The translations under genes were made by a program, and so were the position numbers. The notes beneath the pieces were generated by a model. It did not search any database, had not been told where the DNA came from, and saw only the letters and a program-made list of their open reading frames with translations. DNA of 7,685 nt, taken from WLNJ01 sp037131165. GTDB taxonomy: Bacteria > Actinomycetota > Thermoleophilia > Solirubrobacterales > Solirubrobacteraceae. Location: positions 1 through 7,685 of the forward strand of contig JBAXRO010000084.1 of NCBI GenBank assembly GCA_037131165.1. The letters run 5' to 3'. This document shows, one piece after another, positions 1-7,275 of the stretch; position 1 is the stretch's first letter; each line of letters starts with the position of its first letter.

Positions 1-126
1 CGCGATCACCTCGCGTTCGGCCTCGATCAGGCTGAGCGGGGCATCCCAGACTCGCCGGTTGGAGCCGAGCCCGTGGATCAGGACGAGGGGAGGTCCCGTC
101 CCCGACCTGTCGAAAGCGAGTTCCAT
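1..126 (-). CDS. Alpha/beta fold hydrolase, N-terminal fragment
   Basis: Reading the minus strand from an ATG at 126-124 down to base 1 gives 42 uninterrupted codons. The product starts MELAFDRSGTGPPLVLIHG and continues LGSNRRVWDAPLSLIEAER. This is the usual opening of an alpha/beta hydrolase: a first beta strand, then a hydrophobic strand (LVLIHG, residues 14-19) ending in the HGxG oxyanion-hole motif (HGLG, residues 18-21), then the S/N-x-x-x-W segment that leads into helix A. The nucleophile elbow (GxSxG), the acid and the catalytic His would lie beyond the left edge, so substrate and specific activity cannot be told. The protein is probably a cytoplasmic esterase, lipase or C-C hydrolase-like enzyme, and no signal peptide is visible. 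The frame stays open upstream of 126, but the ATG puts the protein start exactly where the family begins. No clear Shine-Dalgarno sequence precedes it. It is divergent from the aminotransferase gene at 243. Confidence 0.78.
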   Translation of the reverse strand, partial: MELAFDRSGTGPPLVLIHGLGSNRRVWDAPLSLIEAEREVIA

Positions 127-242
127 CGGGGCGAGGCTATCGCCGCAGGTCGGTGGCGGTTCCCCGGATCTGCGGATAAGCTGGAGTGAAGAGCAAACAC
201 CGCTCAGGCGGGAAACCCCACCAGGGGAAACGAGAGGGCGAT
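127..242. promoter_or_regulatory. Divergent intergenic region with possible leader of the aminotransferase gene
   Basis: This 116-nt gap separates the minus-strand hydrolase start from the plus-strand aminotransferase start, so it should hold promoters for both directions. On the plus strand TAAGCT (177-182) fits the TAnnnT pattern of an actinobacterial -10 box, but I find no convincing -35. Downstream, CCCC (216-219), ACCA and GGGG (224-227) can form a short GC hairpin flanked on both sides by AAA. Bases 205-241 contain no T. No known riboswitch class could be recognised with confidence. Confidence 0.35.
232..238 (+). promoter_or_regulatory. Ribosome binding site of the aminotransferase gene
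   Basis: GAGAGGG lies 4 nt before the ATG at 243. It is a purine-rich Shine-Dalgarno-like sequence, slightly close to the start. It supports 243 as the start rather than the in-frame GTG at 186, which would add 19 residues of basic, non-family sequence. Confidence 0.6.
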
Positions 243-1631
243 ATGGCCATTACCGAACCGGCTGTAAGAACAGGCGAGGAACTCCAAGAGCTCGCAAAGC
301 GCCACCTCTGGCTGCACTTCGCTCGGATGGGCTCCTACAAGGACGCCGACATGCCGATCATCGTCCGCGGCGAGGGCTGCCACGTCTGGGACGAGAAGGG
401 CAATCGCTACTTCGATGGCCTCTCGGCCCTCTTCTGCGTGAACATCGGCCACGGGCGGGCGGACGTCGCCCAGGCCGGAGCCGATCAGGCGCGCGAACTC
501 GGCTTCTTCACCAACTGGACATACGCTCATCCTCCGTCGATCGAGTTGGCTGCCCGGATCGCCTCGCTCGCTCCCGGTGACCTCAACCGCGTCTTCTTCA
601 CATCAGGCGGTTCGGAATCGGTCGAGTCGGCGCTGAAGCTCGTCCGTCAGTACCACAAGCTGACCGGCAGCCCCAACAAGACCAAGGTGATCGCCCGCGA
701 GATCGCCTACCACGGGACGACGCTGGGGGCGCTCTCGGCGACCGGCATCCCAGACGCGCGCGAGCCCTTCGAGCCGCTGACGCCGGGCGGCTGCCACGTC
801 CCCAACACGAACCTCTACCGCCTGCCTGAGCACATGGATCCGATGGATCTCGCCGAGGCAGTCGCTCACAGGATCGAGTTCGAGGGTCCGGACACGGTCG
901 GGGCCGTGATCATGGAGCCGGTGCAGAACTCGGGCGGCTGCTTCGTCCCGCCCGACGGCTACTTCCAACGGATCAGGGAAATCTGCGACCACTACAACGT
1001 GCTGCTGATATCCGACGAAGTGATCTGCTCATGGGGCAGGCTCGGCGAGTACTTCGGCGCGGAGCGATTCGACTACCAGCCCGACATCATCACGACGGCC
1101 AAGGGCCTGACGTCGTCTTACGCCCCGATGGGTGCGGTCATCGCCTCAGATCGGATCGCCGAGCCCTTCTTCGAGGGGAAGAACTCGTTCAAGCACGGCC
1201 TGACGTTCGGCGGGCATCCGATGGCCGCAGCCGTCGCCATGGCGAACCTCGACGTCTTCGAGAACGAGAACATCCTCGACAACGTCAGGACGAACGAGCC
1301 GGCGCTCCGCTCGATGCTCGAGTCGCTCAGCGACATCCCGATCGTCGGTGACGTTCGAGGTATCGGTTACTTCATGGCCGTCGAGCTCGTGCGCGACCAA
1401 GAGACCAAGGCGACCTTCAACGACGAGGAGTGCGAACTGCTGCTCCGCGGATTCCTCTCGCCCGAGCTCTTCAAGCGCGGCCTGATCTGCCGGGCCGACG
1501 ACCGTGGCGATCCGGTGATCCAGCTCTCGCCGCCGCTGATCGCGGGCCCCGAGCACTTCGACGAGGTCCACTCGATCCTCCGCCCGCTGCTCGAGGAGGC
1601 CTCGGTCAAGATGCGCGTCAACGGGGCTTGA
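243..1631 (+). CDS. Class III PLP-dependent aminotransferase (aspartate aminotransferase family protein)
   Basis: This is a 462-residue fold-type I PLP enzyme that moves an amino group from an amine or omega-amino acid to a keto acid, probably pyruvate; it is cytoplasmic. Visible landmarks, numbered from the ATG at 243, are: the family-typical RHLWLHFARMGSY opening; the cofactor phosphate-binding TSGGSES (T120-S126); YHGTT around Y156-H157, where an aromatic stacks on PLP; SDEV with D258, which pairs with the pyridine nitrogen; and the Schiff-base lysine K287 in TTAKGLTSSYAPMGA, 29 residues after D258 as expected for class III. The segment after the Asp reads DEVICSWGRLG rather than the textbook DEVITGFGRTG. 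Related proteins are annotated as putrescine, taurine-pyruvate or omega-amino acid aminotransferases, and sequence alone does not decide the substrate. The gene lies 25 nt upstream of ald on the same strand, which favours alanine/pyruvate as the amino donor/acceptor pair. I chose the ATG at 243 because of the GAGAGGG just upstream and the family-like N-terminus. Confidence 0.93.
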   Translation: MAITEPAVRTGEELQELAKRHLWLHFARMGSYKDADMPIIVRGEGCHVWDEKGNRYFDGLSALFCVNIGHGRADVAQAGADQARELGFFTNWTYAHPPSIELAARIASLAPGDLNRVFFTSGGSESVESALKLVRQYHKLTGSPNKTKVIAREIAYHGTTLGALSATGIPDAREPFEPLTPGGCHVPNTNLYRLPEHMDPMDLAEAVAHRIEFEGPDTVGAVIMEPVQNSGGCFVPPDGYFQRIREICDHYNVLLISDEVICSWGRLGEYFGAERFDYQPDIITTAKGLTSSYAPMGAVIASDRIAEPFFEGKNSFKHGLTFGGHPMAAAVAMANLDVFENENILDNVRTNEPALRSMLESLSDIPIVGDVRGIGYFMAVELVRDQETKATFNDEECELLLRGFLSPELFKRGLICRADDRGDPVIQLSPPLIAGPEHFDEVHSILRPLLEEASVKMRVNGA

Positions 1632-1656
1632 CGGCCTCGCTCAGGCGAGTCAATCG

Positions 1657-2787
1657 ATGAAGGTCGGAGTCCCGACTGAAATCAAGAAGGACGAGTACCG
1701 GGTCGCGATAACTCCGGCGGGCGTTCGCGAGCTGGTCGACGCCGGCAACGAGGTGGTGATCCAAGCCGGGGCGGGCGAAGGCTCGGCGATCACCGACTCC
1801 GATTACGTCGAACAGGGAGCCATGATGCTTCCGGACGCCGACGCGGTCTTCGCCGAGGCGGACATGATCGTGAAGGTCAAGGAGCCCCAGCCCGAGGAAG
1901 TTGCCCGTCTCGAGTCGAGGCACACCCTCTTCACGTACCTGCACCTGGCGCCCGATCCCGACCTCACCCAGGGTCTGGTCGATTCAGGCGCGACCTGCAT
2001 CGCCTACGAGACCATCGAGGACCGCAACGGGCGGCTTCCGCTCCTGGCCCCGATGAGCGAGGTCGCGGGCAAGCTTGCGACGCAGGCCGGTGCGTTCATG
2101 CTCGAGAAGCCGCTCGGCGGCCGCGGTGCACTGCTCGGTGGAGTGCCCGGTGTCGCAGCAGCGAAGGTGATGGTGATCGGGGGCGGCGTCGTCGGGACGA
2201 ACGCGGCAATCATTTCGATCGGGATGCAGGGTGAGACCTACGTCTACGACCGCAACATCGACCGCCTCCGCCAGCTTGAGATCGAACTCCAAGGGAGGGC
2301 ATCGACCTGTTTCGCCTCGACCCTTGAGATCGAGCAGCGGCTGCCGGAGGTCGACCTGGTGATCGGCGCCGTCCTCGTCCACGGGGCCAAGGCACCGCAC
2401 GTCATCAACCGCGAGCAGCTGAAGATGATGAAGCCGGGAGCAGTCCTCGTCGATGTCTCGATCGACCAGGGGGGCTGTTTCGAGACCTCGCGCCCGACTA
2501 CCCATTCGGACCCGACCTACGAGGTCGAGGGAGTGATCCACTACTGCGTCGCGAACATGCCGGGCGCAGTCCCGATCACGTCGACCTACGCGCTGACGAA
2601 CGCCACGATGCCCTACGTGGTGGGCCTCGCGAGGCTCGGCGTTCATCAGTCGGTGGCCAAGGACGCCGGCTTCGGTTTGGGAGTCAACGTCGCTGCCGGT
2701 GCCGTCACGTCGGCTCCCGTCGCAGAGGCGCTCGGGGTCCAATGCGTCGATCTCGACTCGGCTCTCGCCGACGTGATCCAGCGCTGA
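1657..2787 (+). CDS. ald: Alanine dehydrogenase
   Basis: This 376-residue protein catalyses L-alanine + NAD+ + H2O to pyruvate + NH3 + NADH, reversibly. Members of the family are cytoplasmic, usually hexameric, and can also aminate glyoxylate to glycine. All key residues fall at the positions known from the Mycobacterium tuberculosis enzyme: R15 and K75 (pyruvate binding), H96 (catalytic, in YLHLAP), the glycine-rich NAD loop GGGVVG at 175-180, D198 for the adenine ribose, and D270 (catalytic, in VDVSIDQGG). The Rossmann domain spans roughly residues 130-300 between two parts of the catalytic domain. No key residue is missing, so it should be active and is not a PntA-type transhydrogenase subunit. 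The start is 25 nt after the aminotransferase stop, so co-transcription is likely. The gap holds a small hairpin (CTCGC 1636-1640 with GCGAG 1645-1649) that covers the only weak Shine-Dalgarno candidate, GGCGAG (1644-1649). The next gene is rpsL, 64 nt downstream. Confidence 0.97.
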   Translation: MKVGVPTEIKKDEYRVAITPAGVRELVDAGNEVVIQAGAGEGSAITDSDYVEQGAMMLPDADAVFAEADMIVKVKEPQPEEVARLESRHTLFTYLHLAPDPDLTQGLVDSGATCIAYETIEDRNGRLPLLAPMSEVAGKLATQAGAFMLEKPLGGRGALLGGVPGVAAAKVMVIGGGVVGTNAAIISIGMQGETYVYDRNIDRLRQLEIELQGRASTCFASTLEIEQRLPEVDLVIGAVLVHGAKAPHVINREQLKMMKPGAVLVDVSIDQGGCFETSRPTTHSDPTYEVEGVIHYCVANMPGAVPITSTYALTNATMPYVVGLARLGVHQSVAKDAGFGLGVNVAAGAVTSAPVAEALGVQCVDLDSALADVIQR

Positions 2788-2851
2788 AGCTGCAATCGCG
2801 GCTCCGCGTGGAAAGCCCGGACCGTCGGGCGCTGCTATTCTCCGCCGCCGA
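2788..2851 (+). promoter_or_regulatory. ald-rpsL spacer: candidate promoter for a near-leaderless rpsL transcript
   Basis: This 64-nt spacer must hold any promoter of the str operon that lies outside ald. TATTCT (2836-2841) fits the TAnnnT -10 pattern and ends only 10 nt before the rpsL ATG, so a transcript starting 6-8 nt downstream would have almost no leader. No Shine-Dalgarno sequence precedes the ATG (the bases are CCGCCGCCGA), which fits leaderless translation. No good -35 is seen. A hairpin GCCCG (2815-2819) with CGGGC (2826-2830) and a 4-bp CGCG pair (2797-2800 with 2805-2808) are also present. The first could be a weak terminator for ald, but no T run follows it. Confidence 0.4.
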
Positions 2852-3247
2852 ATGCCGACTACCAGCCAGTTGATCCGCAAGGGCCGCAAGCCCTCCAAGA
2901 AGAAACTCGCCACTCCCGGTCTCAAGAGCGGGCATGGGCGCAAGCGCAAGGTTGCCGCTCCCCAGCGGCGCGGAGTCTGCACGCGTGTTTACACGACCAC
3001 CCCGAAGAAGCCGAATTCGGCGCTCCGCAAGGTAGCCCGCGTCCGCCTGACCAACGGGATGGAAGTCACGGTTTACATTCCAGGCGAAGGCCACAACCTC
3101 CAGGAGCACTCCGTCGTGCTCGTGCGTGGTGGCCGAGTCAAGGACCTTCCGGGAGTGCGCTACAAGGTCGTTCGCGGAACGCTCGACGCCGCAGGCGTCA
3201 GCGACCGCAAGAAGGCACGCTCCCAGTACGGCGTCAAGGCCAAGTAA
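2852..3247 (+). CDS. rpsL: 30S ribosomal protein S12
   Basis: This 131-residue protein sits at the decoding centre of the small subunit, where it takes part in tRNA selection and fidelity and is the classical streptomycin-resistance locus. The sequence starts MPTTSQLIRKGRK and carries the invariant RGVCTRVYTTTPKKPNSALRK block, GEGHNLQEHS and RGGRVKDLPGVRY. Relative to E. coli and M. tuberculosis (about 124 residues) there are 9 extra residues before RGVC, in the stretch KSGHGRKRKVAAPQRRG (25-41). The equivalents of resistance positions K43 and K88 are therefore K52 and K97, and both are wild type, predicting a streptomycin-sensitive S12. D98 matches the aspartate methylthiolated by RimO in E. 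coli. The start is certain from the family N-terminus, although no Shine-Dalgarno sequence is present. The stop is 1 nt before rpsG, so translation of the two is probably coupled. Confidence 0.99.
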   Translation: MPTTSQLIRKGRKPSKKKLATPGLKSGHGRKRKVAAPQRRGVCTRVYTTTPKKPNSALRKVARVRLTNGMEVTVYIPGEGHNLQEHSVVLVRGGRVKDLPGVRYKVVRGTLDAAGVSDRKKARSQYGVKAK

Positions 3248-3248
3248 C

Positions 3249-3719
3249 GTGCCGCGCCGCGCAGCAGCCTCCATCCGGCCGGTCGAGCCGGACGCAGTCC
3301 ACCGCTCGCGGCTGGTGACCCAGGTCATCAACCGAGTGATGGTCGACGGCAAGAAGTCCAAGGCCGAAGCGATCGTCTATGACGCACTCGCAATCGTCGC
3401 CGAGAAGACGGGAAGCGATCCCGTCGAGCACCTCGAGGAGTCGATCAAGGCACTGACACCGGTTCTCGAAGTCCGTTCGCGCCGCGTCGGTGGCGCGACC
3501 TACCAAGTTCCCGTCGAGGTTTCCCAGCGCCGTGCGCGGACCCTCGCGATCCGTTGGCTCGTGCAGTTCGCACGCGGCCGCCGAGAGAAGTCAATGGCCC
3601 AGCGTCTCGCCAACGAGATGCTCGACGCCCAGCAGCAGCAGGGCGGGGCCTTCAAGCGGAAGGACGACATCTTCCGCATGGCGCAGGCCAACAAGGCCTT
3701 CGCCCACTACCGCTGGTAA
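3249..3719 (+). CDS. rpsG: 30S ribosomal protein S7
   Basis: This 156-residue protein, the standard bacterial length, nucleates assembly of the 30S head by binding the 3' major domain of 16S rRNA and lies near the E-site tRNA. The GTG start at 3249 gives MPRRAAASIRPVEPD, the usual S7 opening. The frame is open further back, into rpsL, but those codons are rpsL sequence read in another frame. Conserved parts are LVTQVINRVMVDGKKS (22-37), the RNA-binding beta ribbon EVRSRRVGGATYQVPVE (74-90), the RRARTLAIRWLVQFARGR helix region and the C-terminal KAFAHYRW. It begins 1 nt after the rpsL TAA with no separate Shine-Dalgarno sequence, pointing to coupled translation. In E. coli S7 represses the operon by binding a much longer rpsL-rpsG spacer, and that site cannot exist here. 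Two hairpins follow in the spacer before fusA. Confidence 0.98.
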   Translation: MPRRAAASIRPVEPDAVHRSRLVTQVINRVMVDGKKSKAEAIVYDALAIVAEKTGSDPVEHLEESIKALTPVLEVRSRRVGGATYQVPVEVSQRRARTLAIRWLVQFARGRREKSMAQRLANEMLDAQQQQGGAFKRKDDIFRMAQANKAFAHYRW

Positions 3720-3742
3720 GCGGCCCCTGACACTCGGGCCGC
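3720..3742 (+). promoter_or_regulatory. Hairpin directly after rpsG
   Basis: GCGGCCC (3720-3726) and GGGCCGC (3736-3742) form a perfect 7-bp stem with a 9-nt loop, starting on the base after the rpsG stop. No T run follows, so it is not a classical intrinsic terminator. It could be an attenuator, an RNA-processing or stability element, or a protein-binding site. Confidence 0.5.
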
Positions 3743-3750
3743 GCTGCGCA

Positions 3751-3773
3751 GACCGGGCGCCTGCCTGCCGGTC
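3751..3773 (+). promoter_or_regulatory. Second hairpin in the rpsG-fusA spacer
   Basis: GACCGG (3751-3756) and CCGGTC (3768-3773) form a 6-bp perfect stem with an 11-nt loop, 8 nt after the first hairpin. No T run follows. The remaining 59 nt to fusA have no convincing structure, and their last 39 nt (3794-3832) contain no T and are rich in A and C. Confidence 0.4.
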
Positions 3774-3832
3774 AGACCAAGTTTCCAGAGCATCGCCCCA
3801 AGACCCCGAAAGACACAGAGACAGACCACCGA

Positions 3833-5932
<2,100 letters not shown>

Positions 5933-5946
5933 CAAACCTGCCGGAC

Positions 5947-5970
5947 GGCGAACAACCCCGGTGGTTCGCT
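5947..5970 (+). promoter_or_regulatory. Hairpin after fusA
   Basis: GCGAAC (5948-5953) pairs with GTTCGC (5964-5969), extended outward by a possible G-T wobble (5947/5970) and inward by two more pairs beyond an A-G mismatch, closing on a four-base loop. It starts 14 nt after the fusA stop. No T run follows. TAGATT (5970-5975), just after it, fits a TAnnnT -10 box, but without a recognisable -35, so an internal tuf promoter is only a weak possibility. Confidence 0.4.
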
Positions 5971-5980
5971 AGATTGCCAA

Positions 5981-6008
5981 GAGTTCGCCCGTCCCGGGCG
6001 ACCGACTC
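5981..6008 (+). promoter_or_regulatory. Long bulged hairpin just upstream of the tuf ribosome binding site
   Basis: TCGCCCG (5985-5991) and CGGGCGA (5995-6001) make a 7-bp perfect stem around a TCC loop. GAGT (5981-5984) and ACTC (6005-6008) extend it by 4 bp across a CCG bulge (6002-6004), for 11 bp in all. It ends 6 nt before the Shine-Dalgarno sequence of tuf, so it could influence ribosome access or RNA processing. Confidence 0.5.
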
Positions 6009-6014
6009 ATTTAC

Positions 6015-6020
6015 AAGGAG
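6015..6020 (+). promoter_or_regulatory. Strong ribosome binding site of tuf
   Basis: AAGGAG lies 10 nt upstream of the GTG at 6031. It is the only strong Shine-Dalgarno sequence among the str-operon genes in this window and fixes the GTG start of tuf. Confidence 0.85.
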
Positions 6021-6030
6021 CTGAACGAAA

Positions 6031-7215
6031 GTGGCGAAGGAGAAGTTCGAACGCGGCAAGCCGCACGTAAACGTAGGAACGATCGGGCACGTCGACCATG
6101 GGAAGACGACCCTGACTGCTGCCATCACGACCGTTCTGTCCAAGGCCAGCGGTGGAGAGGCCAAGTCCTTCGCCGAGATCGACAACGCTCCGGAGGAGAA
6201 GGAGCGTGGCATCACGATCGCCACGTCGCACGTCGAGTACGAGACGGAGACCCGTCACTACGCCCACGTCGACTGCCCCGGCCACCGCGACTACGTCAAG
6301 AACATGATGACCGGCGCCGCCCAGATGGACGGCGCGATCCTGGTCGTCACGGCTCCCGACGGTGCGATGCCCCAGACCCGTGAGGACATCCTGCTCGCCC
6401 GTCAGGTCGGCGTGCCGAAGATCGTCGTGTTCCTCAACAAGGTCGACATGGTCGACGACGAGGAGCTCGTCGAGCTGGTCGAAGAGGAGCTGCGCGAGTT
6501 GCTCACCGAGTACGACTTCCCGGGAGAGGAGATCCCCTTCATCCAGGGTTCGGCTCTGAAGGCACTCGAAGGCGACGCGGAGTACGAGGGCAAGATCCTC
6601 GAGCTCGCAGCCGCACTCGACGAGTACATCGACATCCCCGTCCGTGAGATCGACAAGCCCTTCCTGATGCCGGTCGAGGACGTCTTCTCGATCACCGGCC
6701 GCGGCACCGTCGCAACCGGCCGCATCGAGCAGGGCAAGATCAGCACCGGCGACGAGGTCGAGATCGTCGGCATCACCGACACCACGACCACCACGGTCAC
6801 CGGCGTCGAGATGTTCCGCAAGATCCTCGACGACGGCCAGGCCGGCGACAACGTCGGTTGCCTCCTGCGTGGCACCAAGCGTGAGGAGATCCAGCGCGGC
6901 CAGGTCCTCGCGGCCCCCGGCTCGATCACCCCGCACACGAAGTTCACCGCAGAGGTGTACGTCCTCAAGAAGGAAGAGGGTGGTCGTCACACCCCGTTCT
7001 TCTCGGGCTACCGTCCGCAGTTCTACTTCCGTACCACTGACGTGACCGGCGTCGCAACCCTCCCCGAGGGAACCGAGATGGTCATGCCCGGAGACAACGT
7101 CACGATGGAGATCGAGCTGATCCAGCCGATCGCCATGGACGAGCAGCTCCGCTTCGCGATCCGCGAGGGTGGCCGTACGGTCGGATCAGGAGTCGTAACG
7201 AAGGTAATCGAGTAG
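6031..7215 (+). CDS. tuf: Elongation factor Tu
   Basis: This 394-residue GTPase carries aminoacyl-tRNA to the ribosomal A site and is recycled by EF-Ts. The GTG start gives MAKEKFERGKPHVNVGTIGH. Its motifs are the P-loop GHVDHGKT (19-26), RGITI with switch I T62, DCPGH (81-85) with catalytic H85, NKVD (136-139) and SAL (174-176). Domains 2 and 3 follow in full, with GVEMFRK, KPHTKF-like TPHTKF, EEGGRHTPFF and RPQFYFRTTDVTG. There are two unusual positions. R86 follows H85 where bacterial EF-Tu normally has Ala (PGHADY); Arg there is typical of archaeal/eukaryotic EF-1A (PGHRD). D119, in QTREDILLARQ, replaces the His equivalent to E. coli H118. In E. coli, H84 and H118 contact EF-Ts. The segment after the P-loop is as short as in E. 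coli and lacks the few extra residues I recall from Mycobacterium and Streptomyces. The good Shine-Dalgarno sequence suggests high expression. Confidence 0.99.
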   Translation: MAKEKFERGKPHVNVGTIGHVDHGKTTLTAAITTVLSKASGGEAKSFAEIDNAPEEKERGITIATSHVEYETETRHYAHVDCPGHRDYVKNMMTGAAQMDGAILVVTAPDGAMPQTREDILLARQVGVPKIVVFLNKVDMVDDEELVELVEEELRELLTEYDFPGEEIPFIQGSALKALEGDAEYEGKILELAAALDEYIDIPVREIDKPFLMPVEDVFSITGRGTVATGRIEQGKISTGDEVEIVGITDTTTTTVTGVEMFRKILDDGQAGDNVGCLLRGTKREEIQRGQVLAAPGSITPHTKFTAEVYVLKKEEGGRHTPFFSGYRPQFYFRTTDVTGVATLPEGTEMVMPGDNVTMEIELIQPIAMDEQLRFAIREGGRTVGSGVVTKVIE

Positions 7216-7229
7216 CACCAGCTTGAAAA

Positions 7230-7267
7230 GCGCCGAGAGGCAGGCCTCAAGCCTGCTTCCCCGGCGC
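7230..7267 (+). terminator. Large hairpin after tuf, candidate terminator or attenuator of the str operon
   Basis: Starting 15 nt after the tuf stop, GCGCCG (7230-7235) pairs with CGGCGC (7262-7267). Inside a small A/CC internal loop, GAGGCAGGC (7237-7245) pairs with GCCTGCTTC (7251-7259), including one G-T wobble, around a CTCAA loop. This makes about 15 bp, the most stable structure in the window. No T run follows on the plus strand, so it would be a U-less terminator of a kind proposed for GC-rich bacteria, or a processing or stability element. An AAAA precedes it, giving TTTT on the minus strand, but no minus-strand gene lies to its right in this window. Confidence 0.55.
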
Positions 7268-7275
7268 AGAAGGTC

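Noticed and set aside
186..242. A GTG at 186 as start of the aminotransferase
   Set aside because: It would add 19 basic, non-homologous residues. The ATG at 243 has a purine-rich ribosome binding site and gives the usual N-terminus.
186..242. Glycine riboswitch-like strings (GAAGAGCAAAC, GCTCAGGC) upstream of the aminotransferase-ald pair
   Set aside because: They recall conserved parts of the glycine aptamer, and the context would be sensible. However, the spacing between the strings is too short, the 5' GAGAG partner strand is missing and the downstream GGACAG-like part is absent. An Infernal search with the Rfam glycine model would settle it.
59..580. A plus-strand open frame crossing the hydrolase start and the first third of the aminotransferase
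   Set aside because: It conflicts with the real aminotransferase frame and with the minus-strand hydrolase; the translation is Arg/Pro/Gly-rich without family features.
1984..2982. A 332-codon minus-strand frame spanning ald and the start of rpsL
   Set aside because: It covers two certain plus-strand genes and shows no family motif or plausible start context.
3126..3248. An ATG at 3126 as start of rpsG
   Set aside because: These codons lie inside rpsL in another frame. The GTG at 3249 gives the canonical MPRR start and the standard 156-residue S7.
5970..5975. TAGATT as an internal tuf promoter
   Set aside because: It fits TAnnnT, but there is no recognisable -35 at 16-18 nt and it overlaps a hairpin arm; such hexamers occur by chance.
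6007..6990. A 327-codon minus-strand frame opposite tuf
   Set aside because: Same reason: a codon-composition shadow of tuf with low-complexity acidic translation and no family features.
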